Assembly (NCBI RefSeq): GCF_000337455.1
Contig: NZ_AOIU01000018.1
Span: 124,001-188,000, forward strand
Source of the DNA: Halosimplex carlsbadense 2-9-1
GTDB taxonomy: Archaea > Halobacteriota > Halobacteria > Halobacteriales > Haloarculaceae
Length of the DNA: 64,000 nucleotides
Direction of reading: 5' to 3'
Part shown: positions 9,887 to 18,444 of the stretch, piece after piece
Numbering within the stretch: the first letter of the stretch is position 1
Layout: each line of letters opens with the position of its first letter
Translations under genes and position numbers: made by a program
The notes under the pieces: generated by a model
Told to the model about the DNA's origin: nothing
The model's input: the letters and a program-made list of their open reading frames with translations, nothing else
Database searches by the model: none

Positions 9887-10297
9887 ATGACCGACGCTCC
9901 GGCGGAGGAACTCGACGACATCGAGGACGACCTCGACGACGCCAGCGACGAGGGCAGGGAGATCGTCGACGGGATCCGGGAGAGCGACGAGGGCGCGCTC
10001 CGCGCGGCGGTCCGCTACGGCGGCGACGACCACGAGGTCGTCTACCTCCGCGACGACATCGCGGCGCAGTTCAGCGCGGCCGAACTCGACGAGCGCGTCG
10101 AGACCCTCGTGATGAAGGGGCTGGGCGACCCCACCGAGGAGGGCGCGCTGTTCGACTTCGGCAGCCTCGACGCCACCGTCCGCTGGTACGACGCCGTCGT
10201 CGTCGCCCACTTCCCCGTCCGCGAGTGGTCCGGCCTCGTCTTCACCTTCGACCGCGAGAGCGACTCGCTGGACGCGATCGTGGACGAATACTTCTAG
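9887..10297 (+). CDS. Conserved haloarchaeal protein, probably of the DUF7522 type
   Basis: A 136-residue acidic soluble protein. After an acidic N-terminus (ELDDIEDDLDDASDEG) comes a compact alpha/beta domain beginning LRAAVRYGGDDHEVVYLRDDIAAQFSAAELDE and ending VFTFDRESDSLDAIV. I recognise this pattern from haloarchaeal hypothetical proteins, labelled DUF7522 as far as I recall; no function is known. The start is chosen at the ATG at 9887 because CTTTATC lies 28 bases upstream. The stop is followed within ten bases by the hairpin element described at 10305. Confidence 0.7.
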   Translation: MTDAPAEELDDIEDDLDDASDEGREIVDGIRESDEGALRAAVRYGGDDHEVVYLRDDIAAQFSAAELDERVETLVMKGLGDPTEEGALFDFGSLDATVRWYDAVVVAHFPVREWSGLVFTFDRESDSLDAIVDEYF

Positions 10298-10304
10298 AGA
10301 CCAT

Positions 10305-10433
10305 CTTTTTCCCGCCCGGGTTTCCTCGGCGCGCGGAGCGCGCCTGCGGGAACCCGGACGGCAAAAACATGGGTGAAAAAGGCCGAACTCGCGCAGAGCG
10401 CGAGTTCGGTGAACCGGCGCCTTCGGCGCCGGA
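10305..10433 (+). repeat. Triple-hairpin intergenic element, copy A
   Basis: Three consecutive palindromes: (i) a long stem flanked by T-run and A-run with core GGCGCGC-GGA-GCGCGCC, (ii) CCGAACTCGCGC-AGA-GCGCGAGTTCGG, (iii) CCGGCGCC-TTC-GGCGCCGG. The same order, spacing and linker words (GTTCGGTGAACCGGCGCC, GGGTGAAAAA) recur at 18127-18272, but with different stem bases that still pair. It begins eight bases after a stop codon and may also act as a transcription terminator. Confidence 0.75.
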
Positions 10434-10505
10434 TGCTCAGTGCAGAACAGCGACTGACCAACCGCAGTGGCGCGCGCTGTCGCGAGTCTCGTCTTCCTCG
10501 TGAGT

Positions 10506-10530
10506 AGCGAGGGACCTCCGGTCCCTCGCT
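10506..10530. repeat. Perfect hairpin, 11-base stem
   Basis: AGCGAGGGACC, three-base loop TCC, then GGTCCCTCGCT. A perfect inverted repeat in the non-coding stretch. It may be a terminator or part of a structured RNA. Confidence 0.6.
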
Positions 10531-10557
10531 GTCTTCGTGCACGTGTGAACGAAGGTT

Positions 10558-10577
10558 TGTCAGAGCGTGCTCTGACA
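10558..10577. repeat. Perfect palindrome, 9-base stem
   Basis: TGTCAGAGC-GT-GCTCTGACA. A perfect inverted repeat 27 bases after the hairpin at 10506; the short two-base centre suggests a DNA-level palindrome as much as an RNA hairpin. Confidence 0.55.
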
Positions 10578-10827
10578 GTGGATGACTGAGCGAGCGTAGC
10601 GAGTGAAAGAAGCGGCTGGGGAGGTGTGTGGCAGTCTGCGGTGTCGTGCTGTCCTGGTGTCCTCGTGAGCGAGCGCGCCGAGCGCTTCCATCGCGTGCTG
10701 TCCCCGGTGAGTGCGGCCGCTGTCGTCCAACTCCATTCCGCGACTCGTGACCCGGACCCACCGATAAGCGAGCAGTGACGACACAACGAACACCAGAGGA
10801 CACACCATCCACCAACCGAGAACCGAT

Positions 10828-11580
10828 CTAAAACTCAGTCCACGAGCGCGGACCGAAGTCGCCGCCGCGCACGCGGAACTCCGAGCCGTCGTCGCCGGGG
10901 CGGACCTCGACCAGGGCGTCGAATAGCTGTTTGAGCGCGTCGTGGGTCGACCCGCCGGGGCTCACGTCGAGGGTGAAGACTCCGACGCCGTCGACGCTGG
11001 CGACGCGCGTGGTCACGACGTGGAGGAACTGGTAGACGCGCTTCACGTCCGTGTACATCAGCAGCGTCGACAGCGAGTGCAAGCCGACCCGCGGGTCCGC
11101 CACCGCGTCGTGGTGCCACTCGCGGAGGATTCCGGTCAGTTCGATGCCGACGCCGGTGAGGTCGCCGGGGCTGGAGACGACGCGCAGGTCCTCGATCTCC
11201 CGCGTCCGGGTCCGACGCTCGCGGCCCGCGCTCCCGGTACAGTCGACGAACGACAGTCGCCACTCGTCGGGGTCGGGCCGCGTCGCGGCGAACCAGGTAG
11301 CCATCTTCCGCGCCGGTTTCTTCGTCGTGACGAACGCGCCCGTCCGGCTCTCCGAGCCGCCGACGAGGTCGAACAACACCCGCCGCTTGCCGGTCATCGG
11401 CGGCCCGGCGACCAGAACGCTGGTCCCCGGGTCGACGGCCTCTGCGTCGAGGGGATCGACGTCGACCGAATCCGGGTCCAGGTCCGTCTCCGCGGGGTCC
11501 ACCTCCGGGTCGGTCGGGTCGACCGCGTCGTCCCCCGGGCCGGTGGGCTCGTCGCGGTCCGGAAACAGCCAGTTACTCAC
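10828..11580 (-). CDS. KaiC/RecA-like P-loop protein of haloarchaeal type
   Basis: A 250-residue protein with an acidic Pro/Asp-rich N-terminal region (about residues 1-60) and a RecA-like domain opening SVLVAGPPMTGKRRVLFDLV. The Walker A Lys is present, but the following Thr/Ser is Arg. Later elements (RLSFVDCTGS, VGLHSLSTLLMYTDVKRVYQFLHVVTTRVASVDGVGVFTLD) resemble the transducer-like KaiC-related family of haloarchaea, whose role is unknown. I chose the GTG at 11578-11580 (SNWLFPDRD) because TTTGATAGT lies about 28 bases upstream; an in-frame TTG exists ten codons earlier. HMG-CoA synthase ends about 80 bases upstream. Confidence 0.72.
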   Translation of the reverse strand: MSNWLFPDRDEPTGPGDDAVDPTDPEVDPAETDLDPDSVDVDPLDAEAVDPGTSVLVAGPPMTGKRRVLFDLVGGSESRTGAFVTTKKPARKMATWFAATRPDPDEWRLSFVDCTGSAGRERRTRTREIEDLRVVSSPGDLTGVGIELTGILREWHHDAVADPRVGLHSLSTLLMYTDVKRVYQFLHVVTTRVASVDGVGVFTLDVSPGGSTHDALKQLFDALVEVRPGDDGSEFRVRGGDFGPRSWTEF

Positions 11581-11661
11581 GGCTATCCGTTTCGGCCTGA
11601 CCACTATCAAACTGCGGGGAACCGGGGTCGTCGAGCGCGGCCGACCCCGCCGCCTCTGTCG

Positions 11662-13008
11662 TTACTCGACGTAGGTGTACTTGCGCTCGCCCATCCGGCC
11701 CCAGCCGTCGAAGACGAACTCGGCTTCGGGGGCGGTGAACTGGTCCACGTCGGCGACGCCGGCGTCCTCGTCGTGGTTGTGTACGTCGTGCACGTCCTCG
11801 TACTCCTCGAAGGTCAGCTCGTAGCGGGCCGCCAGCTGCTCGTCGACGTCGATGGCTTCGATCTCGTCGGCCCAGCCCGACTGGACGGTCTCGGCGTGGA
11901 TCTCCGCCTGGGCGCCCGAGCCGTAGGAACCGACGAGCAGTGTCTCGCCGGTCATGTCGATGTCGTCCTCGTAGGCGGCTTTCAGCCCGGAGAGGCGGGC
12001 CACGTGGACCGAGCCGGTGTACCAGTTGCCGACCTCGCGGGAGATGGTCAGGGTGGGATCGACGGTCTCGGCGTACCACTCGCGGTAGGTGTCGGTGTCG
12101 GTCAGATCGTCGGTGTAGTCGGCGGCGGCCTCGCGGAACGCCTCCTCGCTGTCGAACGCCTCGCGGCGGGGCTGGCGGCCGATCTCGGCGGCGAGTTCCT
12201 CCTCGATCTCCGTGTCGCGGCTGACGTGCCGGAACGCGAGCGCGGCGGCCTTGCGGACCATTCCGGGGTACGGCGTGTGGAAGGGGAGCAGCGCCGCGTC
12301 GTCGGGGTGGATCTTCCCCGCGACCGACTCGAAGTCGGTGACGGCCTCGCGCATCCGCGCGAGGTACACCTGCACGGATCGCTTGCCGTCGACGCTCGGG
12401 AACTGCTGCTGGGGTTTGAGGAAGTCGGTCTCGTCGGCGCTGCCGTAGCCCTGCTCGGTCGAGAGTTCGACCACGTCGGGGTCCTCGCTGACCAGCAGCG
12501 CGACCGCGCCCGCACCTTGCGTGGCCTCGCCGGGGTCGTTCCGGGCGTACAGCGCCGTGTCGGTCGTGATCACGAGCGCCGAGCGGCCGCGGTTGCGACC
12601 CGCGCGGATCCAGTTGTACGCGTCGTCGAGGCTCTGTGTCCCCGAGATACAGGCGAACTTGCGTTCGCCCTTGTTAGCGTGGTGGAAGTCACCGTCGTAG
12701 ACCTGTTCGAGACAGCCCGCGATGTAGGTAGAGACGGGCTTGGAGTTGTCGAACGCCGACTCGGTGGCCACGTCGATGCGGCCGATATCCTCGGGTTCGA
12801 GGTCTTTGCGCTCCATCAGCGCGTGGGCGGCGTTGGCCCCCATCGTGACGATGTCCTCGTAGACGTCCGGGAACGAACTCGCCGTGAGGCCGAGCCCCTT
12901 CGTATAGTAGCCCGGGTCCTTGTCCTGCGCCGGCGCGAACGTCTCCGGCAGGTCCAGCCTGAGCTTCCCCGTCCGGATCTCCACCGCGTCGATACCGACC
13001 GATGTCAT
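11662..13008 (-). CDS. mvaS: Hydroxymethylglutaryl-CoA synthase
   Basis: A 448-residue thiolase-fold enzyme that condenses acetyl-CoA with acetoacetyl-CoA to HMG-CoA, the committed route to archaeal isoprenoid lipids. The catalytic Cys120 lies in GERKFACISGTQSL, the general-acid Glu83 in DVATESAFDNSKP, and the His in LLPFHTPYPGMVRKAA. The C-terminal TGSVHVARLSGLKA and GETLLVGSYGSGAQAE complete the family pattern. Length is as in haloarchaeal and eukaryotic-type enzymes, longer than the short archaeal form that needs a DUF35 partner. It is monocistronic as far as can be seen. Confidence 0.95.
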   Translation of the reverse strand: MTSVGIDAVEIRTGKLRLDLPETFAPAQDKDPGYYTKGLGLTASSFPDVYEDIVTMGANAAHALMERKDLEPEDIGRIDVATESAFDNSKPVSTYIAGCLEQVYDGDFHHANKGERKFACISGTQSLDDAYNWIRAGRNRGRSALVITTDTALYARNDPGEATQGAGAVALLVSEDPDVVELSTEQGYGSADETDFLKPQQQFPSVDGKRSVQVYLARMREAVTDFESVAGKIHPDDAALLPFHTPYPGMVRKAAALAFRHVSRDTEIEEELAAEIGRQPRREAFDSEEAFREAAADYTDDLTDTDTYREWYAETVDPTLTISREVGNWYTGSVHVARLSGLKAAYEDDIDMTGETLLVGSYGSGAQAEIHAETVQSGWADEIEAIDVDEQLAARYELTFEEYEDVHDVHNHDEDAGVADVDQFTAPEAEFVFDGWGRMGERKYTYVE

Positions 13009-13115
13009 ATCTCGAACTCCGTGAGACTCCTACAAGTGCCTGTCGACTAGGGTATCGACACTCGTCGATACAGGTATCGGGGAGTGTTCGCTCGAACGCG
13101 AACGAGGACGACCGA

Positions 13116-16100
13116 CTACGACTCTCGGAAGTAGAAGGTGACATCCTGTCGCCCCTGGAGCTCGAGTACGACCCGAACGTCCCAGCTGTCGGAAGACGTG
13201 ACTCTCGTCAGACCGGTGAAGTCGTACTGGGTGTGCGAGTTCCCGGAGGTCGTCCCGAACTGTCCGATGAATACCGACGAGCCGGTCGACGGTCCGATCA
13301 CGGCGGTCTGGTCGAGCGCGATCCGGCTCCCGTCGGCGGTGAGCGAGTTGGCCGTCGGGTTCCCGTCCACGTCTTCGTATCCGTCCGGGGAACCGGGGAT
13401 GTTGATCTCGTCCGGCTCGTCGTTGTAGACGCGCTGGCCCACACCGTTGCCTGCGGTGACCGAAACGGCCAGGACTCGTGCGTCCGAACTGTCGACGTTC
13501 GTAACGTCGAACTGCACGGCGCTGTCACTGGTGGTCGTCGTGAGACCGCCGTCGTACCGGATCCCGCTCTGCACGAGCGGGGGTGAGTTCCCGCCGCCCC
13601 CGCCGACGGTGATCGTGTACGACTCCGTCTGGCTCGCTCCCCCGCCGACCGAATACGTTACCTCGACCGTGATCGTCTCGCCATCCATGTCCAGCCTGTT
13701 GCCCCCACCGTCGACGAACTCGTACAGATAGACCGAGAACGACGACCCGCCGGAGGTCACAGGGTTGCCGTTGTTGCTGAACCCGTCGGCGTCCATGTCG
13801 AACGCGGCCGGCAGATCCACGCCTCCGTCGACGTCGACCCAGCCGTCGCTGGTAGCTCCGGCCACGTATACCTCGGTCCGCTGCGGCTCGTCGTTCGGCG
13901 TCACGTCGTCGTTGAGTCGCGCGTTCGCACCCGGGTAGTCGACGGTGACCGACTGGACCTCGACGTCGTCTCCGTACTGGTTGGCGAGCGAGAACTCCAC
14001 CCCACCGGCGGTCGCGTCGCCGTCCGGTCCGTCGACCGCCTCCGCGTCGTCGTTGTAGGCGAGCGACCCGGAGGCCGACCCGCCGAACGGGCAGTCCCCG
14101 CTCGCGGCCACGACGCAGACGTCGTCGACGAACCAGGAGTCCTCAAACCCGTTCGTCGATTCCTGGACGACCCTGACGGCGAAGTTCGAGTGGAGGGCGC
14201 CGGCGTCGTCGATCGTGAACGCGTATCGCTGGTAGTCTTCGAGACTGTTCGTGGCCGTCACAGTCTCGCTCGTCACCCAGTTTCCGTTCGCGTCCCGGTA
14301 CTGGAAGAGCAGGTCCTCGCCCGCGTTCGGCGTGTCGCCGTCCGGGTCGCCCTGCCGCACCGCCGCGCTCACCGTCACGTCCGACAGCGCGGTCGTGTCC
14401 AGCGTCTTCGAGACGATCCCGCCGTTCGAGACGATGTCCGCGATGTGGACCGCTCGCGTCCCCGAGTTCGCGGTCCCGGCGTCGTCGTCGACGAAGACCG
14501 TGCTCGCATCGGCGTTCACCCGCGACCAGTTGGCGGTGCCCGATAGATCCGCGCTGTCCTCGAAGTCGTCCACGATCCCCTGGAACGCCGAGATCGTGAC
14601 TGAGTCGCTCTGCCCGGTCGCACCGTCGTTGCCGGCGGCGTCCTCGGCGGTCGTGAGCGTCGCCGTATACGAACCGCCGTCGCTCGCGGTGTACGACGCA
14701 CTGTAGGTGCCAGCCCCGCTCCCGGCGAAGTCGCTCTCGGTGAGCGTCGCCACCACCGTCCCGTCGCTGTCGGTGATCTCGACGGCGATGGTGTCGAGGT
14801 CCTCGTCGGAGTCGAAGGAGACGTCGATCACGTTCCCACCGGTGTTCGCGGCGTCGAAGCCAGTGATCGACGGGACCGTCGTTTCCTTCTCGGTGGCATC
14901 GTTGGACACCGAGCCGCCGGTGTTGCCCACGTCGTCTCTGACGTACGCCGTCGGGGTGACCGTGCCGTCGGCCAGCGACGACGCGTCGACGGTGACCGTC
15001 GTTTCCGCGCCGGCGCCCGTCGTGATGGGCGCGCTCGCGGTCACCGTCGCGCCGTCCTCGTCTTCGAGCGTGACCACGGCCGTCTCGTCGCCGCGGACCG
15101 TGTCCGGATTCACGACAACCACGTCGACGCTGCCATCGTTGCCGGTGTTGATCGTGTCGGGTTCGATCCGCACGCCGTTGGGGTCGCCCGGCGCCTGCGT
15201 GTCGATGACGAACGACAGTGCCGTCTCCGCCGCCATCTCGTTGCCCGCGGTGTCCCGAGCGTTCGACACTCCCACGTCGACCGTCTCGTCGACGTCGTTG
15301 TCGGAGAACGTCAGCGGGACCTCGTAGGTCGTCGAGTCGACCCACGTCCCGCTCCCGGCGGTCACCGACGAGGCGCCGACGTTCGTGAACGAGACCGCGG
15401 GGGCGACGCTCTGGTCCATCGCCTCGTCGAAGGTGAGCGTGAGCGTCCGCTGGACGTTGTTGTTCGCCTCGGTGTCGTCTATCGGTGTCCCCGGGAGCGT
15501 CGCCGAGGCGATCGACGGCGCCGTGGTGTCGCCTGGTCCGACCGTGATGTCACGCTCCAGTACGCTCGTCGCGCCGCTGTCGTCGGTGAGCGTCAGCGTC
15601 GCCGTGTACGTCCCGGTGCTACCGTAGCTGTGGGTCACGGATTCGCCCGACGCAGTGGACCCGTCTCCGAAGTCCCACTCGTAGCTCGCGATCGACCCGT
15701 CGGGGTCGCTGGACCCGCTCGCGTCGAACGTAACCTGTTCGCCGTCCGCGGGGCTGGTCGGAGAGACCGTGAACGCGGCGCTCGGAGGCCGGTTCGGGAT
15801 CGTGACGTTGAGCGTGTCGCTCGCGCCGCCGGAGACGGCGTAGACGCGGACAGTCCCCGAATCGCCCGCCGTCAGGGTCGTCTCGACCGACCCGGACCCG
15901 TCCGAGGTGTCGGACTCGGTCGCCGCCGAGGTGAGCGTCGCGACGCTGCTATCGTTGACCGCGAAGTCCACGTCCGCACCCTCGACGGCAGTGCCGTCGA
16001 TTGCGTCCGCGACGACCGCCGAGAGATCGAGCGTGTCGTCGCCGTCGCTCCCCACGTCCCACGTGCAGTCGGCGTCGTCGCACGAGGAGAGGTACGTGCC

Positions 16101-17369
16101 GCCCTCCGAAGCGGTCGGCGAGTCCCACGTCACCGAATACGGTGCCGAGCCGCCGCCCGACGGCCCGGAGCCCTGCGTGTTCTGCACCGAGACGACGGCC
16201 TCGATGTCCTCCGGGTCGTCGGGGTCGAACGGCGTAGTCGGGCCGGCCCTGAAGCTGAACTCGACGGGCACGTCCATCGTCGAGCCGACGTTCCCGGGCG
16301 CCTCGTAGACGAACGACACCCGCCCGTCGCCGCCGGTCGTCAGTTCGGTCTCTGCGAGGGTGCCGTCCGACGGTGAGCCGGTCACGTCGACGCCCGCGAC
16401 GGGGTTGTTGTACTCGTCCCGTACTTCGACGGTCAGCCGGACCGAACCATCCTCCGGGACCGTCGACCCGTCCGCGGCCACGTCGGTCATGTACGCGGGG
16501 TCCGTTCCGGTCACTCGCGTCCCGACCCCAACCTTCGCCATCCGCAGATCGTAGGTGCCGGGTTTCAGGTCAATCGCCAGCGTCTCGAACTCACCGGGAC
16601 CTGTTCCCACCGACCGCACGCGGATGAAGTTCGACTCGTCTTCGAGCAGTCCCTCCCACGTCGACCGAGACAGCCGGGTCGAGAACTGGATCGTGAGCGG
16701 GCCGTTGGTCTTGTTTTTCACCGACACCGTCGTACTGGACGCGTTCACTGACCGCACGTCGACGGCCGTCGCACCGGACGCCGACCGCTGAAGCGACCCG
16801 TTCAGCGCTACCAGCGAGATGGTCGACCCGGAGACGAGCGCCTGTTCGCTCCGCGTGATCGTCGCCTCCTCAAAGGTGAAGTCGTCGTACAGCACCGTCG
16901 AATCGTACACCGTCCGCGGCGGCTGACCGTACTCGTTGTAGCTGGGCCGGTAGACGACTGCGCCCGTCGAATACTCGCGGATCGGACCGGTTCCGTTCCA
17001 GAAGTCGTCGGTCTCGCTGTCTAGTGCTACGGCGTTGGCTAGCCCGAAGTACACGCTCCCGTCGGCGGTCCCGACCGTCCGAAGCAACCCCGACACCGGC
17101 GGTGGGTTCACCGCCAGCACCCGCGAGGGATAGGTCGTCCCCAGCTGGATCGACACCGACCGACTCGCCGACTCGCCGAACATCGACGTGACGGCGTTGC
17201 GCAGATCCAGCAGGTCGCCCCGGACCTGCTGGTTGTGGTCGAACTCGACCTGTTCGTTCTGCTGTGGGACGATCGTCGCCTGGTAAAGCGACAACAGGAG
17301 GATCAGCGCCGCGAAGATCAGGACGGCCCCGATCTGGATGGACTGTCCTCTGTCGTCCCACGGCTCCAT
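13116..17369 (-). CDS. Giant secreted surface protein with pilin-like N-terminus, PKD and Ig-like domains
   Basis: A 1417-residue protein. It starts MEPWDDRGQSIQIGAVLIFAALILLLSLYQ: a short charged head and one hydrophobic helix, like haloarchaeal pilin-type anchors, then VVPQQN-like family text (ATIVPQQNEQVEFDHNQQVRGDLLDLRNAV). Downstream are bacterial Ig-like domains (about 300-400, 425-525), a PKD domain (NRPPSAAFTVSPTSPADGEQ to SYGSTGTYTATLTLTDDSGATS), an SbsA-type Ig domain with FDEAMDQSVAPAVSFT, more Ig repeats, and a jelly-roll carbohydrate-binding-like module (FEDSADLSGTANWSRV to SWFVDDVCV). The C-terminus is a beta domain with TFYFRES. It is probably exported and displayed on the cell surface. 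Tm count of one. No cognate pilus genes lie nearby. Confidence 0.85.
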   Translation of the reverse strand: MEPWDDRGQSIQIGAVLIFAALILLLSLYQATIVPQQNEQVEFDHNQQVRGDLLDLRNAVTSMFGESASRSVSIQLGTTYPSRVLAVNPPPVSGLLRTVGTADGSVYFGLANAVALDSETDDFWNGTGPIREYSTGAVVYRPSYNEYGQPPRTVYDSTVLYDDFTFEEATITRSEQALVSGSTISLVALNGSLQRSASGATAVDVRSVNASSTTVSVKNKTNGPLTIQFSTRLSRSTWEGLLEDESNFIRVRSVGTGPGEFETLAIDLKPGTYDLRMAKVGVGTRVTGTDPAYMTDVAADGSTVPEDGSVRLTVEVRDEYNNPVAGVDVTGSPSDGTLAETELTTGGDGRVSFVYEAPGNVGSTMDVPVEFSFRAGPTTPFDPDDPEDIEAVVSVQNTQGSGPSGGGSAPYSVTWDSPTASEGGTYLSSCDDADCTWDVGSDGDDTLDLSAVVADAIDGTAVEGADVDFAVNDSSVATLTSAATESDTSDGSGSVETTLTAGDSGTVRVYAVSGGASDTLNVTIPNRPPSAAFTVSPTSPADGEQVTFDASGSSDPDGSIASYEWDFGDGSTASGESVTHSYGSTGTYTATLTLTDDSGATSVLERDITVGPGDTTAPSIASATLPGTPIDDTEANNNVQRTLTLTFDEAMDQSVAPAVSFTNVGASSVTAGSGTWVDSTTYEVPLTFSDNDVDETVDVGVSNARDTAGNEMAAETALSFVIDTQAPGDPNGVRIEPDTINTGNDGSVDVVVVNPDTVRGDETAVVTLEDEDGATVTASAPITTGAGAETTVTVDASSLADGTVTPTAYVRDDVGNTGGSVSNDATEKETTVPSITGFDAANTGGNVIDVSFDSDEDLDTIAVEITDSDGTVVATLTESDFAGSGAGTYSASYTASDGGSYTATLTTAEDAAGNDGATGQSDSVTISAFQGIVDDFEDSADLSGTANWSRVNADASTVFVDDDAGTANSGTRAVHIADIVSNGGIVSKTLDTTALSDVTVSAAVRQGDPDGDTPNAGEDLLFQYRDANGNWVTSETVTATNSLEDYQRYAFTIDDAGALHSNFAVRVVQESTNGFEDSWFVDDVCVVAASGDCPFGGSASGSLAYNDDAEAVDGPDGDATAGGVEFSLANQYGDDVEVQSVTVDYPGANARLNDDVTPNDEPQRTEVYVAGATSDGWVDVDGGVDLPAAFDMDADGFSNNGNPVTSGGSSFSVYLYEFVDGGGNRLDMDGETITVEVTYSVGGGASQTESYTITVGGGGGNSPPLVQSGIRYDGGLTTTTSDSAVQFDVTNVDSSDARVLAVSVTAGNGVGQRVYNDEPDEINIPGSPDGYEDVDGNPTANSLTADGSRIALDQTAVIGPSTGSSVFIGQFGTTSGNSHTQYDFTGLTRVTSSDSWDVRVVLELQGRQDVTFYFRES

Positions 17370-17509
17370 GTCGCCGGACTACCCTCCCACCGTGCAAAAA
17401 CCTGTGTCCCCGATTTTCCACCCTGATAACGACCGCACGCTCGCGCCGGGGGCTGCCGACGGCGGCCGCGCGGGCCGCGACGGCGGGGACGACACCGCCT
17501 GGGGAACGA

Positions 17510-18091
17510 CTACGCGTCTTCCTCTTCGACGACTTCGGGGTCTTTCATCGCGGTCTGGAGGCTATCGAGGCCGTTGACCCACTGGACGACGAGGCCGGGT
17601 TCGATCTCCTCGGCCATCGACGGGTCGAACTCGGCGCCGTCGATGACGAGCGTCCCCGCCTGGACGCAGTACGACAGCGCGGTGTCCAGGTCCTCCTCGG
17701 CCTCGGCGTCGGCCGCGGCGCCGACGTACTCGCCGATGGGCGCGTCCTCGGCGGTGCCGCCGACGACGAACTCCTCGGCGGCGTAAAAGACGCAGACGAG
17801 GGAGGTCTGGACGCTGTCGACGAGCATCAGCGCCTGTTCGTCGTCGAACTCGGGCTCGGCGAGGACGACCTCGCGCATGTCCTCGATCTCCGAGAGGGCC
17901 TCCTCCTCGTCGAGGACGCCCTCCTCGAAGTCGGAGACGACCTTGACGACGGCGATGGCCGTGTCGTCCTGCATGTTCCAGAGCAGTTGCGCCGTGTCGT
18001 CGTCCTCCGGTTCGAGGTCCTCCTCGTCGATCCTGTCCAGCCAGTTCTGCCAGCGTTCGGGCGTGTAGTACTCCCCCGGCTGATTGCTCAT
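17510..18091 (-). CDS. DUF2150 family protein
   Basis: A 193-residue acidic protein beginning MSNQPGEYYTPERWQNWLDRIDEEDLEPEDDDTAQLLWNM, the signature opening of DUF2150, a euryarchaeal family of unknown function. The rest is predicted alpha-helical (VKVVSDFEEGVLDEEEALSEIEDMREVVL, then a more hydrophobic SVQTSLVCVFYAAEEFVVGG). The start at ATG 18089-18091 is supported by the family start and by CATATGACC 27 bases upstream, so the transcript is probably leaderless. The hairpin element copy B lies directly behind that promoter. Confidence 0.85.
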   Translation of the reverse strand: MSNQPGEYYTPERWQNWLDRIDEEDLEPEDDDTAQLLWNMQDDTAIAVVKVVSDFEEGVLDEEEALSEIEDMREVVLAEPEFDDEQALMLVDSVQTSLVCVFYAAEEFVVGGTAEDAPIGEYVGAAADAEAEEDLDTALSYCVQAGTLVIDGAEFDPSMAEEIEPGLVVQWVNGLDSLQTAMKDPEVVEEEDA

Positions 18092-18126
18092 ACAACGTCG
18101 TTCGTCGCTCCGGTCATATGGCTTTC

Positions 18127-18272
18127 GACCCACCTTTTTTCGCCGGGGGCGTCCTCGCGCGCCAAAGGCGCGCTGCGGGCACCCCCGGCCAAAAAACGTG
18201 GGCGAAAAAAGCCGAACGACTCGCTCACTCCGTTCGCTCGCGTTCGGTGAACCGGCGCCGCTGGCGCCGGAT
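18127..18272 (+). repeat. Triple-hairpin intergenic element, copy B
   Basis: Same architecture as 10305-10433: a long stem with T-run and A-run arms (core CGCGCGCC-AAA-GGCGCGC), a second palindrome bounded by CCGAACG and CGTTCGG, linker GTTCGGTGAACCGG, and a third stem CCGGCGCC-GCT-GGCGCCGG. The stem sequences differ from copy A but remain complementary, so the structure rather than the sequence is kept. Here it lies upstream of a gene start rather than after a stop. Confidence 0.75.
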
Positions 18273-18364
18273 AGAGGCGAATCCACCGCTTCGGCGAGCC
18301 TGCCCTTCCCCGGCTCGCGCGGCCCGCGCCGTCGCGCGGGCACGCGCTCCCGGCCGCCGCAACC

Positions 18365-18430
18365 ACACCGCGGTCACACGGCCACGAAACCGTGATCACA
18401 CCGCCGCGACACCGCGATCACACCGCCACT
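18365..18430. repeat. Three tandem 22-base repeats
   Basis: Units at 18365-18386, 18387-18408 and 18409-18430 share the pattern AMACCGYGRTCACACSGCCRC with a few differences. The period is exactly 22 bases, two helical turns. They sit just beyond the 3' end of the zinc-ribbon gene on the minus strand. Confidence 0.6.
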
Positions 18431-18444
18431 GCTCCGGAGTCCTC

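Larger units (their letters stand above)
10298..10827. other. 530-base gene-free stretch dominated by hairpins
   Basis: No convincing protein gene was found here. The first 130 bases are hairpin element copy A. The rest holds further perfect or near-perfect inverted repeats (10506-10530 and 10558-10577) and GAGCGAGCG/GTGAGTG-like motifs. Open frames across it on the minus strand have poor codon quality and are interrupted by the palindromes. It could encode a structured RNA or be a graveyard of palindromic repeats. Confidence 0.6.
18092..18444. other. 353-base intergenic stretch: promoter, hairpin element copy B and 22-base repeats
   Basis: From left to right on the plus strand: the minus-strand promoter of the DUF2150 gene (about 18114-18122), hairpin element copy B (18127-18272), a GC-rich spacer, and three tandem 22-base units (18365-18430) running up to the 3' end of the zinc-ribbon gene. 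No protein gene was seen. Confidence 0.6.

Noticed and set aside
10298-10827. CRISPR-like array in the hairpin-rich stretch
   Set aside because: The palindromes differ in sequence and spacing; there are no regular repeats with unique spacers and no cas genes.
18365-18430. CRISPR or origin iterons in the 22-base repeats
   Set aside because: Units are directly adjacent with no spacers, only three in number, and no orc/cdc6 gene is nearby.
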